A stretch of DNA of 64,000 nt, taken from contig NC_049916.1 of assembly GCF_001411555.2 (NCBI RefSeq), positions 8,335,889-8,399,888 of the forward strand, given 5' to 3'. The DNA is from Juglans regia. Lineage: Eukaryota; Streptophyta; Magnoliopsida; Fagales; Juglandaceae. The translations under genes and the position numbers were made by a program. Below the pieces are notes generated by a model. The model saw only the letters and a list, made by a program, of their open reading frames with translations, was not told where the DNA came from and did no database searches. Position 1 is the stretch's first letter, and each line of letters opens with the position of its first letter. Shown one piece after another: positions 23,392 to 34,372 of this stretch.

Positions 23392-24120
23392 AGCAAACCC
23401 GTCCGATAGAACTATGCCCCCCTCCCCCAAGAAATCCAAGAATTTCAAAGTCGTTTACGGATCTTCTCCTGCTCGAATCGGAACATTTCTCTCTCAAGGG
23501 TCCTTAAAGTTTTTCCTTATTCCAAAGATCCCGGAATCGACGAAACCGATAATGGAATCGGAATTGTAACTTTGGGTTTTGACCCAAATTTGAGAATTCA
23601 GATCTTCAACAAAAATAAATTAAAATTAAAATTCCCACAGATTCCTTCTTCTTTTTTCCTTCCGACTTTTCTTTTTTTCGGTCTGTAAAATGAGTCTGTG
23701 TCACAGTTTCTTCTCTCGGCCTCGCAGTCGCCGCGACACAGTAATGTGAAGGCGCTAAAGTAGAGTGGTTGTGGGACGTCGAAACGGTGGTGGAGTATGC
23801 GTGTGATTAAAACGTCCCCGTTTTACTTACTTTTATGTGGAATTACCGAATTTATTCAAATTACAATCACCTCAACTTTATTATAGTTTCAACCATTGTT
23901 CTCCAATTATTATTTTTTTTTTTATAAGTATTGTTCTCCCATTATTAAAAAGTTGTAGTGTAAAAAAAAAAACAAAAAATGACCAATTAATACAATTTTT
24001 TTCATGAAGGGTATTTGTGTAAACTTTTTAGCGTCTTGAGAGGATTGTTGAAAATTAATAGTTTAGGGGAACGATAATAAATTGGGCAGTAAATTGAGGA
24101 AGTAATATAGTGACATCTTA
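23392..24120 (-). promoter_or_regulatory. VAC14 5' UTR and upstream region
   Basis: This is the sequence directly upstream of the VAC14 ATG (transcription leftward). It includes a pyrimidine-rich stretch at 23640-23690, as is common near plant transcription starts. No TATA box could be assigned with confidence. An 18-bp LINE tail sits at 23912-23929. Confidence 0.4.
23912..23929 (-). mobile_element. 18-bp LINE tail with 17-bp target-site duplication
   Basis: ATTGTTCTCCAATTATT (23895-23911) and ATTGTTCTCCCATTATT (23930-23946) differ at one base and flank ATTTTTTTTTTTATAAGT. Its reverse complement, ACTTAT plus A-run, matches the LINE tail at 10.75 kb. It lies about 500 bp upstream of the VAC14 start codon. 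Confidence 0.7.
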
Positions 24121-24253
24121 GGTTGCATTTCAGTAGTGAGATGATTTCAGATATTCTGTGAATAGTAATAAAAAATAATGATAAAATAATAAATAATAAT
24201 AAATGGTAGTAAAAAATAATAATAAAATAATAAACAGCTGCCCAAACTAGCCC
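24121..24253. mobile_element. Tourist-like MITE (133 bp, TTA duplication)
   Basis: TTA at 24118-24120 and at 24254-24256 flanks an AT-rich element whose left end is GGTTGCATTTCAG and whose right end, reverse complemented, is GGGCTAGTTTGGGCAG. A 3-bp TTA/TAA duplication with G-rich ends is typical of PIF/Harbinger-derived MITEs. The interior is ATAATAA-rich. Confidence 0.6.
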
Positions 24254-24256
24254 TTA

Positions 24257-24730
24257 ATCTCGATCTCCCCCGAAAGAAAGACTTTACGGCAGCATCTAGA
24301 TGCTGAGGTGATCAGATGATCTGAGTTAATATATGAATAGTAAAATTTGATGGATCTCATTAAGATATGTTTAAATGTAAATATATTGAAATATATGTTT
24401 GAATGTATGAAGTAGGTTGAGATGAATTAAACTTTTTATAGAAATAAAAAAAATAGTGAGTCTTGACATCCAAACATCAATCCCTTGGAGTATGTTCTAC
24501 CAATTGCGTGAGGATGAAACCACTAGATGGCACTAATCCCGACTCTCTATAGTCGAAAATAATGGCTATAAACTTTTTTTTTTTTAACCTGATAATAAGA
24601 TAGAGTCGGATATTGAAGATCTCATGCTTCTCTAACCCAAATTTTCTAAAATAGAGTAGTTTTTACCATCAAATTATCTATGAAAGTGTAATTACTATCT
24701 TCCATACTTATAATGATCTTCCCTCATGTT
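24257..24730. other. Spacer left of the Copia element
   Basis: A diverged MITE-like stretch (about 24290-24485; left GCTGAGGTGATCAGATGATC, right GACATCCAAACATCA) is possible but its ends are unclear. Otherwise nothing was recognised. Confidence 0.35.
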
Positions 24731-24979
24731 TGGGAAAAAAGAGAGAGAGAGAGATTACAGTTTTAATCATTCTTTCATTTTACATTTTACTTACATGTAA
24801 AGTCCACTTGTACTAAACTCTTTTAAGTAGTTAGGTTTACCTCTGTTTAGTAACTTTTTCCGACTCTATAGTCATGTATATAAACAGAGGATTGGATGTA
24901 CTTCAAGTTCAAGTCGAATATAGAGAAGTTTTACTCTCAAGATTTTATTTCTTTATTCTCTCAAGTTCCTTTTGTTTCA
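24731..24979 (+). repeat. 5' LTR of the Copia element
   Basis: It matches 38614-39059 outside the MITE. Shared words include ATATAAACAGAGGA (a likely TATA region for element transcription), ATTTCAAGTTCAAGT-like sequence and TTTTACTCTCAAGAT. The end is fixed by CA followed at once by the primer-binding site; the left end is approximate. Confidence 0.8.
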
Positions 24980-25035
24980 TGGTATTAGAGAGGATACCTT
25001 AGTCCACTTAGGTTTTTACTTTTTCGTTTGAATAT

Positions 25036-28000
25036 ATGGCAACCACTCCCCCTGCTTCACTCATTCCAAATGACTCTTCTGCAAATTCATATCACTTGCA
25101 GAATGGAGATTCACTGAGTACTGTTCTTATATCTCTAGTCCTTACAGGAGATAAGTATAATACTTGGTGCCGATCGACGTGGATGGCTTTAAAAGCCAAG
25201 AACAAAATTGGGCTTATTAATGGGGTAATAAACTAGCATGATGATGCAGACCAATTGTATAAAGCATATGAACGTTGCAATAATATGGTCCTATCATGGA
25301 TATTGAATTTTGTGTCAAAGGACATTGGTGGAACCATTATGTATGCAAGAATAGCAAATGAGATGTGAGAAGAATTGAATCAATTTTCTCAAGGAAATGG
25401 CTCAAGAATTTTTCAACTCCAAAAAAGTTACACGTGTAGAGCCTTCAAGAATTCTAATTGTGGAGATGTGCATGGTTTCTTGGAGTATCAACAAATACAC
25501 CACATTATTCAATTTCTCATGGATCTGAATGAAGTGTTTTCTCATGTTAGAGGACAAATATTGTTGATAGACCCTTTACCACCTATAATAAAAGCGTATT
25601 CTTTAGTTATCCAATAAGAAAAACAAAGGGAAGTTGGGTCTGGAAATGTCTCAAAAATAAGAAAGTTCAAGAACAATTTTTGGAAAATAGCAAGATAGAA
25701 GACAACTCTTTTGCACTCATTATGGAATGACTAATCATACAGTGGACAAGTGCTACAAGATTCACGGATATCCACCAAGTTTTAAGCAAAAGAGATGGTT
25801 TATTTTAGCAAGTCAAGTCATAGCTCAACTTGAAAGTAACCCTCTTGATTCATATAATTCTTTGCTTTTTTCTCAAGAAGAGTGTCGAAAATTACTAGCT
25901 TTACTTCACACACAACCATCTGATGGAAATATTCATCAAGCAACAAACATTTATTCTACTTTGAACTTATTATCTTCCTCTTCTTCAGGTAATCTTTCTA
26001 ATGTCCAAAATGCTTGCTACTTTAGTTTTTCTTTTAAAGTCACAATGCCTAACTTGAGTCATGACACATGGATCATAGATATAGGTGCCACAAACCGGAT
26101 TATCCATTCCATAAAATCCTTCACTATCATTACATGACAAGTTCATACTTCAATTAAACTTCCAAATGGTGACAATGTCTCAATCACACATATTGGAACT
26201 GTACAAATATTTGATCATTTGATTCTAAAGGATGTATTATGTGTACCATCCTTCTCATATAATCTTCTTTCAATTAGCAAACTAACCTCTCATAAAAAAA
26301 TGTTGTTTTATTTTTTTACCTGATGAATGTTATATTCAGGACCTTACCCCATGGAGGATGATTGGGAGGGGTAGAAGATTTGCGAGGTTATATGTTCTAC
26401 AACAACCATTAATCAATGCTATCAAGAAGATTTCCTAATTGCCAAATATCAATTTTGTATCAAATATCAAACTTACCATTTGGCATAGACGTTCAGGTCA
26501 TTCTTCTATATCTAGGTTACTTTTTCTTTCTCAATCTGTTTTAAATGTTCAGTTTCCAAATAAATCTGTGAACATTGATCATTGTAATGTATGTCCATTG
26601 ACAAAGCAAAAACAATTGTCATTTCTTGTTCATTCCCATAGTGCTACTTTTCCATTTCATTTGGTGCATTGTGATGTGTGGGGCCCTTTTTCAATTCATA
26701 CTCTGATAATTTTAGATTTTTTTTAACAATTCTTGATGACCATTCTAGGTCAGCTTGGATATATCTAATGAAATCAAAATCTGACATGAGGCCTATCTTC
26801 ACATCATTTTATAATCTAGTTCACACACAATTTCATTCAAAAATACAAAATGTGAGGTCTGATAATAGTCTTGAGTTTAAAATGACAATTTTTTTTTCTT
26901 TTTTTTTGTCTAAAGGGATTATTCTCCAAACTTCCTGTATTGAAACACCTCAAAAAAATCTAGTAGTAGAGCGTAAACATCAACACCTTCTAAATGTAGC
27001 AAGAGTTTTGAGATTTTAGTCTAATGTTCCTATAAGTTTCTGGAGAGAATGTATACTTACTGCTACATATATTATCAATTGAAATCCTTCTCATATTTTC
27101 CAAAATAAGTCTCCTTATGAATTATTACATGGAACCAATCCATCTTATGAACATCTGAAGGTCTTTGGATGTTTATGTTGTGCATTAACTCTAAATCAGA
27201 ATAGATCAAAGTTTTCTCCCCGTGCCAGAAAATGCATATTTGTTGGATATCCTTTTTGGCACAAAAGGATATAATTCATTTGATGTTGATTCTCATACTT
27301 TCCTTATATCAAGAGATGTGGTCTTTCATGAAAACATATTCTCATTCCATTCAAAATAATAATAAAAAAATTACTTGTATCAACTCAGATTATTTTACCC
27401 AAACTTATTCCAGATACTTTTTCTATCAATAACTATCCATTTACTTCTTATTCTCCATCCATAATTGAGTCTGTTCCTCCATCCAATACAACATAATCTA
27501 TTCCTACATCTAGAAATGAACTTGACCCTATAGCTGAAAACAACTCTAGTATACCTCCACTCCAAGATAATAAACATTTTCCTCCTATTAGAAAATCAAC
27601 TCGACAACATAAGTTTCCAGGCTAGTTGCAAAATTTTCATTGCAACTTGGCAACTTCTACACATGTCTCATCCTCTGCAAGCCCATCTACATACTCAGGT
27701 AATCATACAACATTTTTAAATTCCTTTCATATTCTAAATTGTCATATTCCCATCATATTTTTAGTGTTTCAATTCCATGTCATGAAGAATAAGAATTCTA
27801 TCACCAAGTTGTAAAGCACTCTTATTGGAGAGATGCCATGTCTACAGAACTTACTACACTAGAATCCAATCAAACCTGGACACTCACAAATCTTCCACCC
27901 AACAAAACTCTTATTGGTTAAAAGTGGGTCTATAAAATCAAATATAATGCCGATAGTTTTATTGAGAGATATAAGACAAGATTAGTTGCCAAGGGATTCA

Positions 28001-28428
28001 CTCAAAGGGAAGGTTTGGATTTTTTTTTAAATTTTCTCTCCTGTGGCAAAATGATTACAATGAGATTTTTTTTTCATTGGCTGCAATACACAATTGGTAT
28101 TTTGTCCATTTAGATGTCAACAATGCCTTCTTGTATGAAGATTTAGAAGAGGATATATATATTTATATATATATATATATATATATGAAAATGCCACCTA
28201 GTTATCTTAGCAAGGGGACACAAGAGTATGCAAGCTACAAAAATCACTATATGGCTTGAAGCAGACCTATCGATAATGGAACTCTAAATTTACTTTAGCA
28301 CTACTTAAACTTGGTTTTAAACAATTCAAGTCTAATTATTCTCTTTTTATAAAATAAGAAGGCACTTCATTTTTTATTTTGTTGGTATATGTTAATGATA
28401 TACTCATTGTAAGTACTAATATCACAAC
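25036..28428 (+). pseudogene. Copia gag-pol, first part (gag, protease, integrase, RT)
   Basis: Gag begins MATTPPASLIPNDSSANSYH and has GDKYNTWCRSTWMALKAKNK. A zinc-knuckle remnant reads CTHYGMTNHTVDKC near 25710 (second Cys lost). The protease site reads WIIDIGATNRI (about 26070), where D-S/T-G-A is expected. GAG-pre-integrase is TIWHRRSGHSSISRLLFL; the integrase core starts ILDDHSRSAWIYLMKSKS (about 26733). RT pieces are RLVAKGFTQREGLDF (about 27985) and VHLDVNNAFLYEDLEEDIYI (about 28110), with a TA repeat inside. LLVYVNDILIVSTN (about 28380) has N in place of the first catalytic Asp of YVDD. Several stops and frameshifts. Confidence 0.9.
28156..28186. repeat. (TA)n tract expanded inside the Copia RT reading frame
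   Basis: An AT dinucleotide run encodes alternating Ile-Tyr in frame, between the acidic EDLEEDIY stretch and MKMPPSYL. Copia RTs normally go directly from an EVYM-type motif to K-P-P-G, so the run is an expansion after the element arrived or in its source copy. Confidence 0.8.
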
Positions 28429-28829
28429 CAATGGCGGAACCAATAATTTGTTTTAGGGGGGCTAAGCAAAGTTAAAACTATAATAAAATATTTTTTTTCT
28501 ATTTCTATACAATTTTTCTTGCGGCATAGAACAATCTAATAGTAAGATCTAAAATAAAAATAAAACACGTTTAATATAACCTATGTATTTTTTATTTTTT
28601 ATTTTTAGAGGAAACTTTCAACACTTTATTAAAAATCAAGAGGAAAAAGGATTACACGGTTGGTCTTTACACGGTTGGTCTTTCGACCAACTCAGTCACA
28701 TCCTTAGCTAGCTCAAGAGAACTCTTAGCTATACAGTGAGCAAGACAATTGCCACTTCTTCTTCCAAAAGCCACTTTTCAATGATTTATTTCTGATAACA
28801 AAACTTTAGTGTCAGGTAATATCAATCCC

Positions 28830-31800
28830 ACATTGTCCCAATGATCAATCTGTTGATTAAGCCCTTTAACAATTTGCTGAGCATCTCCTTCCAAGATCAC
28901 AGAACTTGGTCCCATATCCCTTGCCCAACTAGCAACTTGAAAACCTCCTTGTGCTTAAGCTAGTAGAGGATCCATGAACCCAATCTTAGACAGTTTCTTA
29001 GAAGCCAGTATGGAGCCCTCATGGTCACGAGCCACCAATCCAATCCCAATTATGTCTTTAGTTGAATCCAGAGTTGCATCCCGGTTAATTTTAATGAAAC
29101 CTTTAGGTAGGGGAATCCAAACATGAGGATCAACTTGAGACCCCTGGACATTTTTCCTAGATATAAGTTGTACTGACTTGAATTCTTCCAAGGACTTAAT
29201 TGCCTGCTTAGCTATCTTAGTGGGGTGAGTGAATGAGTTCTCAAAAATCAGTTTGTTCCTCCTTATGCATATGCCTCGAGCAATCACAGAGAATATCTCC
29301 ATTAAATTCTGATAAGAAAGAGAGTGCAGCTTCTCAACCAATTCTTTGAAGCTACCTGCTCTACTAGTTCTTTTTTGAAAACAATAGGCCCTTGACTCCA
29401 TACATCGATGGCAGAGATGCAACTCCACAAAACATGAGTAGTTGATTCCTCTTCCCTGCAACAAATAGAACACAAAAGGAGAATCTACAATCTTTTTCTT
29501 GTACAAGTTCAATTTAGTAGGCAATGACTCAAGACATACTCTCCACAAGAAGACTTTTGTGGCATTTGGAATCTGAAAATTCCAGCAATGGGTCCAATCT
29601 TTAGCCTTCTTTATTCCCTGAGAAGTTTGACCCTTATCCAATTCCAACAACTCCTTCTGCTTATGATAAGCACTTTTCACTGTGAATAGGCCATCCTTAG
29701 TTCCAATCCAGATGAGTTTATCCCTTGCACCTGATGCACTGATAGAGATCTTCAATATTATGTCAACAACTTCAGTCCCAAGGACAGAAACAACCAAATC
29801 TGGATTCCATTGCTTGGTCTCCATATTAATCAACTCAATAACCCGAGCCTCTTCATGCAATATTTGTGCAAGAGAAGGGACCTTGTAGCTTGAAGGTCAA
29901 GGCAGCCACCTGCAGTTCTAGATTTTAATGTCCTGATCATTCCCTACTCTCCACAAAGATCCTTTCTCAAGCAAACCCCTGGCAGCACACAAGCTCCTCC
30001 AAATAAAGGAAGGTCGAGAGCCCACTTTAGCTTTGAAAAAATCTGTAACAGGAAAATATTTCAGTTTAAGAACCTGAGCTGCCAAAGAATCAGGGAATTG
30101 AATAAGCCTCCAGTCTTGCTTAGCCAACAAAGCTAAGTTAAAACTTTCAAAATCTCTAAAACCCAAGCCTCCTACCCCCTTATCTTTTCCCATCTGACCC
30201 CAAGAGACCCAGTGCATCTTCTTTTAATTGTGCATATGGCTCCACCAAAACTGATGCATGATTCTATTTATTTCACTTAGTAAGGACTTAGGCAATTTGA
30301 AAACCCTCATGCAATAGGTTGGAAGGGCTTGAACTACGGCTTTCAATAAAATTTATTTGCTTGCCTGGGAGAGAAACTTTGTTTTCCAATTTCTGATTTT
30401 TCTTCTAATTATGTCCAAGATTCCTTTGAAAGCTGAATACCTTGATCTACCTATTAGAGCAGGTAAACCCAGGTAGTTCTAATAGCAAGAGGTAGATCGA
30501 GTCCCTGCAATGCTCAGGATATATTCCTTGGTAGCCTTCCTTGTACTTGCACTGAAAAAAAATAAAAGGACTTGATAAGTTTCTGACCTGAAGCATCTTC
30601 ATATAATAGAAGCATTATGTTGATAGCAGCCCACTCTCTTGTATTTGCTCTACAAAATAGTAAACTGTCATCTTCAAAGAAAAGGTGGTTAATGCTTAGT
30701 TTGCCTCTACAGATAGGAAAACCATGAATGTCTTTGACTGTTTCAACATGATTCAACATACCACTTAGCACCTCAGCAACAAGAATAAACAGATAGGAGA
30801 TAAAGGATCCCCCTATCTAATGCCTCTTGTGGGAACAAAACTTGCTTGTGGCATTCCATTCACTAAAATTGAATAAGAAACAGAATATATGCAGCTCATA
30901 ATCAGATTTATCCACCTCTCATTGAATCCCATATTTTCCATAGCCTTCTTTAAAAAAATCCACTCCACACTATCATATGCCTTGCTCATATCCAACTTGA
31001 TGGCCATGTAACTTTGTTGCCCTCTTCCTTTAGTAGTAATAGAATGCAAGGCTTCGAAAGCAACAATTACATTGTCTAGAATCATTCTCCCAGGAACAAA
31101 AGCACTCTGTGTAGGGGAAATGATTTGAGGAAGAACATTATTGAGCCTGTTAGACAGCACTTTTGAGATAATTTTGTAGAGCACTTTACATAATGATATA
31201 GGTCTAAAATCCATCACTGTTTTGGGGCTCTTCAACTAGGAAATTAACAGAATAAAAGTGTCATTTATGAGGGTCAAATCTCATCCATGGTTAAGCACCT
31301 CAAGAACAACCTTTGTGACATCACTGCCCACTATCTCCCAGTGAGTTTGATAAAAAAAAAAAAAAAGAATAGTTGAGAATCGATCTGAACCTGGAGAGCC
31401 CAAATGATTCATTTGAAAAAGGGCATCCTTGACTTCCTCTGCAATGAAACTTCTTGAGAGGTTAATGTTCATGTCCTTAGTCACTTTAGGTTGTATGTGC
31501 CTCAAGCATTCTTCGACTCCAGTAGGGAGCAATGTTGAGAAGAGGGTCTAGTATTACTAACAGAAAGTTTCAGAAATACCTTGCACATCATTAATCAACC
31601 TGCCATCATTAAGAACCAGGTTCTTAATCTCATTTGTCTTTCTTCTTTGGTTGGCACACCTGTGGAGGAACTTAGAATTCCTATCTCCATCCTTCAACCA
31701 TGATTGTTTTGCCCTTTGCTGCCATTTGACACTCCTATTCAAGTAACTTGTCAATATCCTTCTGAAGAGCCTTAAATGCAGCTGTATTGGAACTAGTATT

Positions 31801-32760
31801 TGAATTCTGCAATGTGGACAGCTGGTTAAGCTTTGACTGAGTTTCCTTCTTGTGTAGTCGCAGAGAGTTCTTGTTCCACTGATCTAGAGATGACCTGCAA
31901 TTGACAAGACTTTTTTGGACATAGTTCAAGAACAAACCTTGTTGAGAGGATTGATTAGGCCAACTAGCTTGGATGAGACTGCTACATTCCTCGTGTAAGT
32001 TCCAACTTGCTTCAAGTCTGAAACTCTTCTCTCTACCCCTCTCCTCATGAGGCAATCTCCTGCCTCCATATCTCAAGAACAACATAAGTGGACTGTGATA
32101 TGAGGATTGAGCCGCTATAGTACAAATACTGTAGTTATCAAACAAATAAGTGCATTGCAAATTGCCAAAAGCTCGATCAAGTCTCTCATTTGTGAATTGG
32201 CTTCCTTCTCTATTATTGCACTATGTAAACTTATGACCTTTATAACCTAAGCCACTCAATCCACATAAGATCTGAATACTTCCATTTGCTGGTAAGGCAT
32301 AATGGCAGCTCCATACTTCTCATGATGATGCAAGATATCATTGAAATCACCAAAGCATAACCAAGCCTTTTCTACCTTAGGTCTCATCATCCTTAGTAAA
32401 TTCTAGCTATCACCTCTTTTGGCAGTTATTAGAGAACCATAAAGGCCAGAGAGCAGTACCTCTTGCTTAGACTCTTCATGCTGAAAGGTCATAGAAATAT
32501 GGTTTTGAGAGTAGGACTCGAGCTTCAAGTCAAGGTTACTGTTCCACATAAAGGCAATCCCCCCACTCAACCCAATGCTATCCATCACAAAGCTAGAATC
32601 AAAGCCCACTTTATTTCTCACCTCCTTCACCCTTTTCCTACCGCACTTTGTTTCCATTAAGAAAACAAACTTGGGCTACTTAGACTTCAATAACAAGTGA
32701 AGTTCTCTAACTATACGGGGATCCCAAGCCCCTACAGTTCCAACTAAGACCTATCATTGT
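28830..32760 (-). pseudogene. LINE ORF2 (endonuclease, RT, zf-RVT, RNase H)
   Basis: Endonuclease: METKCGRKRVKEVRNKVGFD and LSGGIAFMWNSNLDLKLESY (32657-32403). RT: QRAKQSWLKDGDRNSKFLHR (about 31720), DFRPISLCKVLYKIISKVLS (31210), QSAFVPGRMILDNVIVAFEA and KLDMSKAYDSVEWIFLKKAM (31100-30960), then LFFEDDSLLFCRANTREWAA (about 30680), where FADD is usual. zf-RVT region: DKLIWIGTKDGLFTVKSAYH and KVFLWRVCLESLPTKLNLYK (29730-29490). RNase H: GFIKINRDATLDSTKDIIGI (about 29100). The catalytic Glu position downstream is a TAA stop (28955-28957), after which the domain stays readable (VILEGDAQQIVKGLNQ). Confidence 0.88.
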
Positions 32761-33469
32761 TGCAACCTCCACCAACTCAGTGTCAATGTTGTAGACATCA
32801 AGACCTTTGCCAGCCCTTTTTTTCTTAGCAGGTTCAGCCTTATCCCCCTATGCACTCACCCCCCTTTACCTCCTTCCCTTTGATTTAGTTCCCAAATCCA
32901 AAGAGCCATGTTGGTTTACCTCCATTGCCCTTTTTTTCCACTTGGCCCCTTTTTTCTTGGGCTCTTCTGCTTTTACAATTGGAATGGCAAGAACAGAAAA
33001 TTCTTTTTTGTCCTGGGGCATCACATCTAAAGGAGTATCATGTTTAGAAACACTTATCAAAACTGGGTTCAAAGACTCGAGTCCCATATGGAAAGTGGAC
33101 CCCTCATTTGCATGTCCCTTAAGATCACATAAGGGAATATCTGCCTACATATCACTAGCTGAAAATTCACCCACAACTGGTGCTGTCGAGATCTCCCTTG
33201 TAAGGAAATTGCCAAAAATATTGCAATTAGTGTCCCCTTTTAACAGAATCACTTCATTGACAGCAATTGTTGGAAACTCCATGATTTGCTCCTGATCAAC
33301 AGTCTTTCCATCTTTGGTCTCATCACAGCTGCCACCAAGAACCTCAGGCTGCTGCCACCTCTGCTGGGGTTTGCACCACCATACCTATGGGTCTAAAAAA
33401 TCTTGGAGTTCATTGGTTGTGCCCTTAGACATGGACCAAATTGCGAAGGTTTTGAATTACCACTCTGGA

Positions 33470-34157
33470 ATAGTCTTCTCTACAACTGACACCCTTTTGT
33501 TTTATGAGAAAGGATCTCACAATGAAAACAGAAGGACTGTAATCGTTCATACTTCATAGAGACCCAATACTTCTAGTCCTCCATCTGCACCCATTTACCA
33601 CGTAACAAAGGTTTGCTTAAGTCCACGACAACTTTGACCTTCATGCACTTGCCCCATGCCATGCCATCTGAATCAGAGTCAACATGTATCACATGACCAA
33701 TCGAAGAAGCAAGGCTCCTTCTAATGTCTTCTGTCATTGCTACTAGAGGTAGACCATATAATTGAACCCATAAAGGTCCAAATTGAAATTACACTGCACT
33801 CAGCGGAATGGTTTCATTAATATCTTGAAGAGAGACTAGGTTTCTATCAAAAAACCAGGGACGCCCTCCAAGGACTCTCTCTTTATCAGCAAGAAACTGG
33901 AAATCAAAGAAAAATTTGTGGTCCCCAAGGTCCTTAAACTTCACCCATCCATCAAACCTCCACACTTGAGATATTGTCACTCGAAAGGCTTCATTGTTAA
34001 ACCCCTTCTCTGCCATCACCCCCATACAACACAGAACTTCTCACGTAAACCACCATCCTTCACGTCAGTAGGAGAAACAAAAGAATTTCGCTTTCCTCCA
34101 TGGACAGTTTGAGGTTCTCCCATCTCCTTACTAAGTCCTCTTCCTCCATCACCATAC
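33470..34157 (-). pseudogene. LINE ORF1 (DUF4283-like domain and CCHC zinc knuckle)
   Basis: The reading starts near 34157 (MEEEDLVRRWENLKLSMEE) and after frameshifts continues AEKGFNNEAFRVTISQVWRF, FEFQFLADKERVLGGRPWFF-like sequence, and FGPLWVQLYGLPLVAMTEDI, the nucleic-acid-binding domain common to plant LINE ORF1 proteins. A zinc knuckle CFHCEILSHKTKGC (CX2CX4HX4C, about 33480-33520) is intact. Stops separate the pieces. Confidence 0.8.
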
Positions 34158-34372
34158 TCACATAAAAAAAACACTCTAAACTCTCACTAGAAGAGACTTG
34201 CACCCTTGCACAAGCAAGGATACTAAAACCTTACTCAATCTCTAGAGAGAAAGAGAAGGACCCAATACAACCTATGTATTAAAAAAGTATATGATATGTC
34301 AAAAACAATATATCATTGAAATAACATAAAGACACTCATACAAATATATCAAACAAAAGAAGCACAGAGTAT

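Larger units (their letters stand above)
28590..34263 (-). mobile_element. L1-type LINE (5674 bp) with RNase H, inserted in the hAT element
   Basis: A 17-bp duplication with one mismatch brackets it: 28573-28589 (AATATAACCTATGTATT) and 34264-34280 (AATACAACCTATGTATT). The 3' end is an A-rich tail (T/A run from 28590 on the plus strand). From 5' to 3' on the minus strand it has ORF1 with a DUF4283-type domain and zinc knuckle, endonuclease, RT, zf-RVT and RNase H, so it is nearly complete. It is a different lineage from the LINE at 2.1 kb, which has another ORF1 and no visible RNase H. Confidence 0.92.

Noticed and set aside
32807..33295. 162-codon plus-strand open frame
   Set aside because: It is antisense to the 5' part of the nested LINE and has no known domain.
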